A DNA stretch of 6,700 nt from Pseudomonadota bacterium (GTDB lineage Bacteria; Desulfobacterota; JAPLJL01): contig JAPLJL010000409.1 in assembly GCA_026388615.1 (NCBI GenBank), forward strand, positions 1 to 6,700, read 5' to 3'. A program made the translations under genes and the position numbers. Below, piece by piece: positions 5,669-6,700 of this stretch. How positions within the stretch are numbered: position 1 is the first letter of the stretch; each line of letters starts with the position of its first letter. Below the pieces are notes generated by a model. That model saw only the letters and a list, made by a program, of their open reading frames with translations, was not told the origin of the DNA and made no database searches.

Positions 5669-6520
5669 TCATTTCCAGAAGGGCTCGAAGTGATACCAGT
5701 GGTCGGGATGCGCGCGCAGGGTCACTTCCAGCAGAGACAGGTAGCGCTCCGCCGCCCCGCGCATCGCGGTTTCCCGCTCGCCGCGGGAAGCCGCTTCGAC
5801 ATAAATCGGGGGATGGATGATGACCCGGAATTCGCTCTTCTCTTTGATGGTGAAAAACGGGTAGATCGGCACCTTCAGCGCCAGGGCGAAACCGAACGGC
5901 GCCCGCGGGAGCTCCACCACGTGGCCCAGGAATGACGCCGAAATCGTTTTCTGCCCCGGGAGCCAGAGACGGTCACCCGCGATGGCAATGAACCCGCCCT
6001 CTTTCAGGCAGCGGATGCTTTCAAAACTGTTGAAGACCTGGTCCTCGTTTTCCGAGGCGACCACGGTCGTGATCCCGGCGCCCGCGAGATCGCTTTTCAC
6101 TTCTTTCTCGATTGCTTCGTCCTGCCGCTCACCAATGAAAATCAGGAGTTTCATCCCGAAGCCCCGGAAAGCCCGCGCCGCCACTTCCCAGTTGCCGACA
6201 TGGGACATAAGGAGGATGCCGTTACCGTGACGGATCTCCTCCCGGCCCTCGGTGATGATGTTGATCTCCCCGGGGCTCTCGAGCCGGAGGCGGTCGACAA
6301 ACACGGTGGAAAAGTGATGATACTGCCGCCAGGCCAGGCGCCAGGGTAGCCACCGGCTCCGGCCGGGGAAAAGGGCGCGGTAAAAATCCAGGCTGGCGCG
6401 GCGCCGCCCGGGAAAGAAAAAGTAAAACCCGCCGGTGATGATCCAGGTGAAAAAGGAGAAAAACCAGAAACCGAAGAGGCGCGCGGCCAGGGATAAAAGC
6501 CGATAAATGAAGATCTTCAT
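5669..6520 (-). CDS. LpxL/HtrB-like lysophospholipid / lipid A acyltransferase
   Basis: The product has 283 residues. An N-terminal hydrophobic anchor spans about 5-37 (LLSLAARLFGFWFFSFFTWI). The family catalytic motif is visible as H107-VGNW-E112 in SHVGNWE (His-x4-Glu). GDR follows at 182-184 and the C-terminal signature HPDHWYHFEPFWK at 271-283. Family members attach an acyl chain from acyl-ACP to Kdo-lipid A or to related glycolipids on the cytoplasmic face of the inner membrane. Homologues also occur in clusters for other acylated envelope lipids, so lipid A is likely but not certain. Length is slightly shorter than the roughly 300 residues typical of LpxL. The ATG overlaps the stop of the upstream gene by one base (TAATG), which implies translational coupling and explains the missing Shine-Dalgarno. 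It ends at TGA (5671-5669), before an AT-rich gap. Confidence 0.92.
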   Translation of the reverse strand: MKIFIYRLLSLAARLFGFWFFSFFTWIITGGFYFFFPGRRRASLDFYRALFPGRSRWLPWRLAWRQYHHFSTVFVDRLRLESPGEINIITEGREEIRHGNGILLMSHVGNWEVAARAFRGFGMKLLIFIGERQDEAIEKEVKSDLAGAGITTVVASENEDQVFNSFESIRCLKEGGFIAIAGDRLWLPGQKTISASFLGHVVELPRAPFGFALALKVPIYPFFTIKEKSEFRVIIHPPIYVEAASRGERETAMRGAAERYLSLLEVTLRAHPDHWYHFEPFWK

Positions 6521-6700
6521 TATTTACCGTCCGGGCGGGCCAGGGGGGAGGCGATGAACCAGGTCTCCTCGCGGCCGGGCCTGGCCGGCTCCGAAAGCTC
6601 AAGCCGGAACCCCGATTTTTCCAGCATGGCCGTGACCTCCGCGGGGGCCCGGAAGATGCAGGTGCGCTTATGCCAGCGTGTCCGGAGGATTTCGAGCTTC
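6520..6700 (-). CDS. C-terminal fragment of a probable SAM-dependent methyltransferase
   Basis: An open minus-strand frame enters from the window edge and stops at TAA (6522-6520), giving the last 59 residues. The fragment reads KLEILRTRWHKRTCIFRAP, then an amphipathic helix AEVTAMLEKSGF, then a strand-like RLELSEP and ETWFIAS. The order 'basic strand, helix ending in xSGF, strand, strand' is typical of the C-terminal end of class I methyltransferases. No catalytic or SAM-binding motif lies inside the window, so the assignment is inference. The stop overlaps the acyltransferase start by one base, and the two are surely one transcription unit. Codon use and GC content match the neighbour. An unrelated alpha/beta protein cannot be excluded. 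Confidence 0.6.
   Translation of the reverse strand, partial: KLEILRTRWHKRTCIFRAPAEVTAMLEKSGFRLELSEPARPGREETWFIASPLARPDGK

Overview
This is a GC-rich bacterial chromosomal window with AT-rich intergenic gaps. Every recognisable gene is a housekeeping or envelope gene. A LpxL/HtrB-type acyltransferase points to a Gram-negative envelope. The FabG-like reductase with two extra loops and the general protein style fit an uncultured Desulfobacterota-like or similar metagenomic lineage. That placement is inference with low confidence. I see no phage, transposase, CRISPR array or plasmid signature.

Layout: (1) 1-776, minus: a FabG-like short-chain dehydrogenase/reductase, its 3' end cut by the window edge, with a strong Shine-Dalgarno. 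(2) 777-1035: a gap filled with 7-base-period repeats, as two inverted GACCGCN arrays around a purine/pyrimidine-biased heptad tract. (3) 1036-1641, minus: a HEAT-repeat protein. (4) 1676-4195, plus: a full-length ComEC DNA-uptake channel, divergent from the HEAT gene across only 34 bp. (5) 4196-4310: a gap with more heptamer repeats. (6) 4311-4398, minus: tRNA-Leu(CAA) with encoded CCA. (7) 4474-5391, minus: a membrane-anchored NodB-type polysaccharide deacetylase whose anchor region is partly encoded by heptamer repeats. (8) 5392-5668: an AT-rich gap with a roughly 75-bp palindromic CCCCCTTT repeat element. (9) 5669-6520, minus: a LpxL/HtrB-like acyltransferase. (10) 6520-6700, minus: the C-terminal end of a probable methyltransferase, overlapping the acyltransferase start by one base.

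The deacetylase, acyltransferase and methyltransferase-like genes share one strand and could belong to a locus for modifying envelope lipids or glycans, but only the last two are clearly coupled. ComEC, HEAT protein, tRNA and reductase look like independent neighbours.

The most unusual signal is not a gene. Several sequence-unrelated degenerate tandem repeats, all with a period of 7 bases, occur in two separate intergenic gaps and inside the N-terminal coding part of the deacetylase. One 11-base word is shared between the gap after comEC and the deacetylase. ComEC also carries a separate 22-base tandem repeat in a hydrophilic N-terminal loop.
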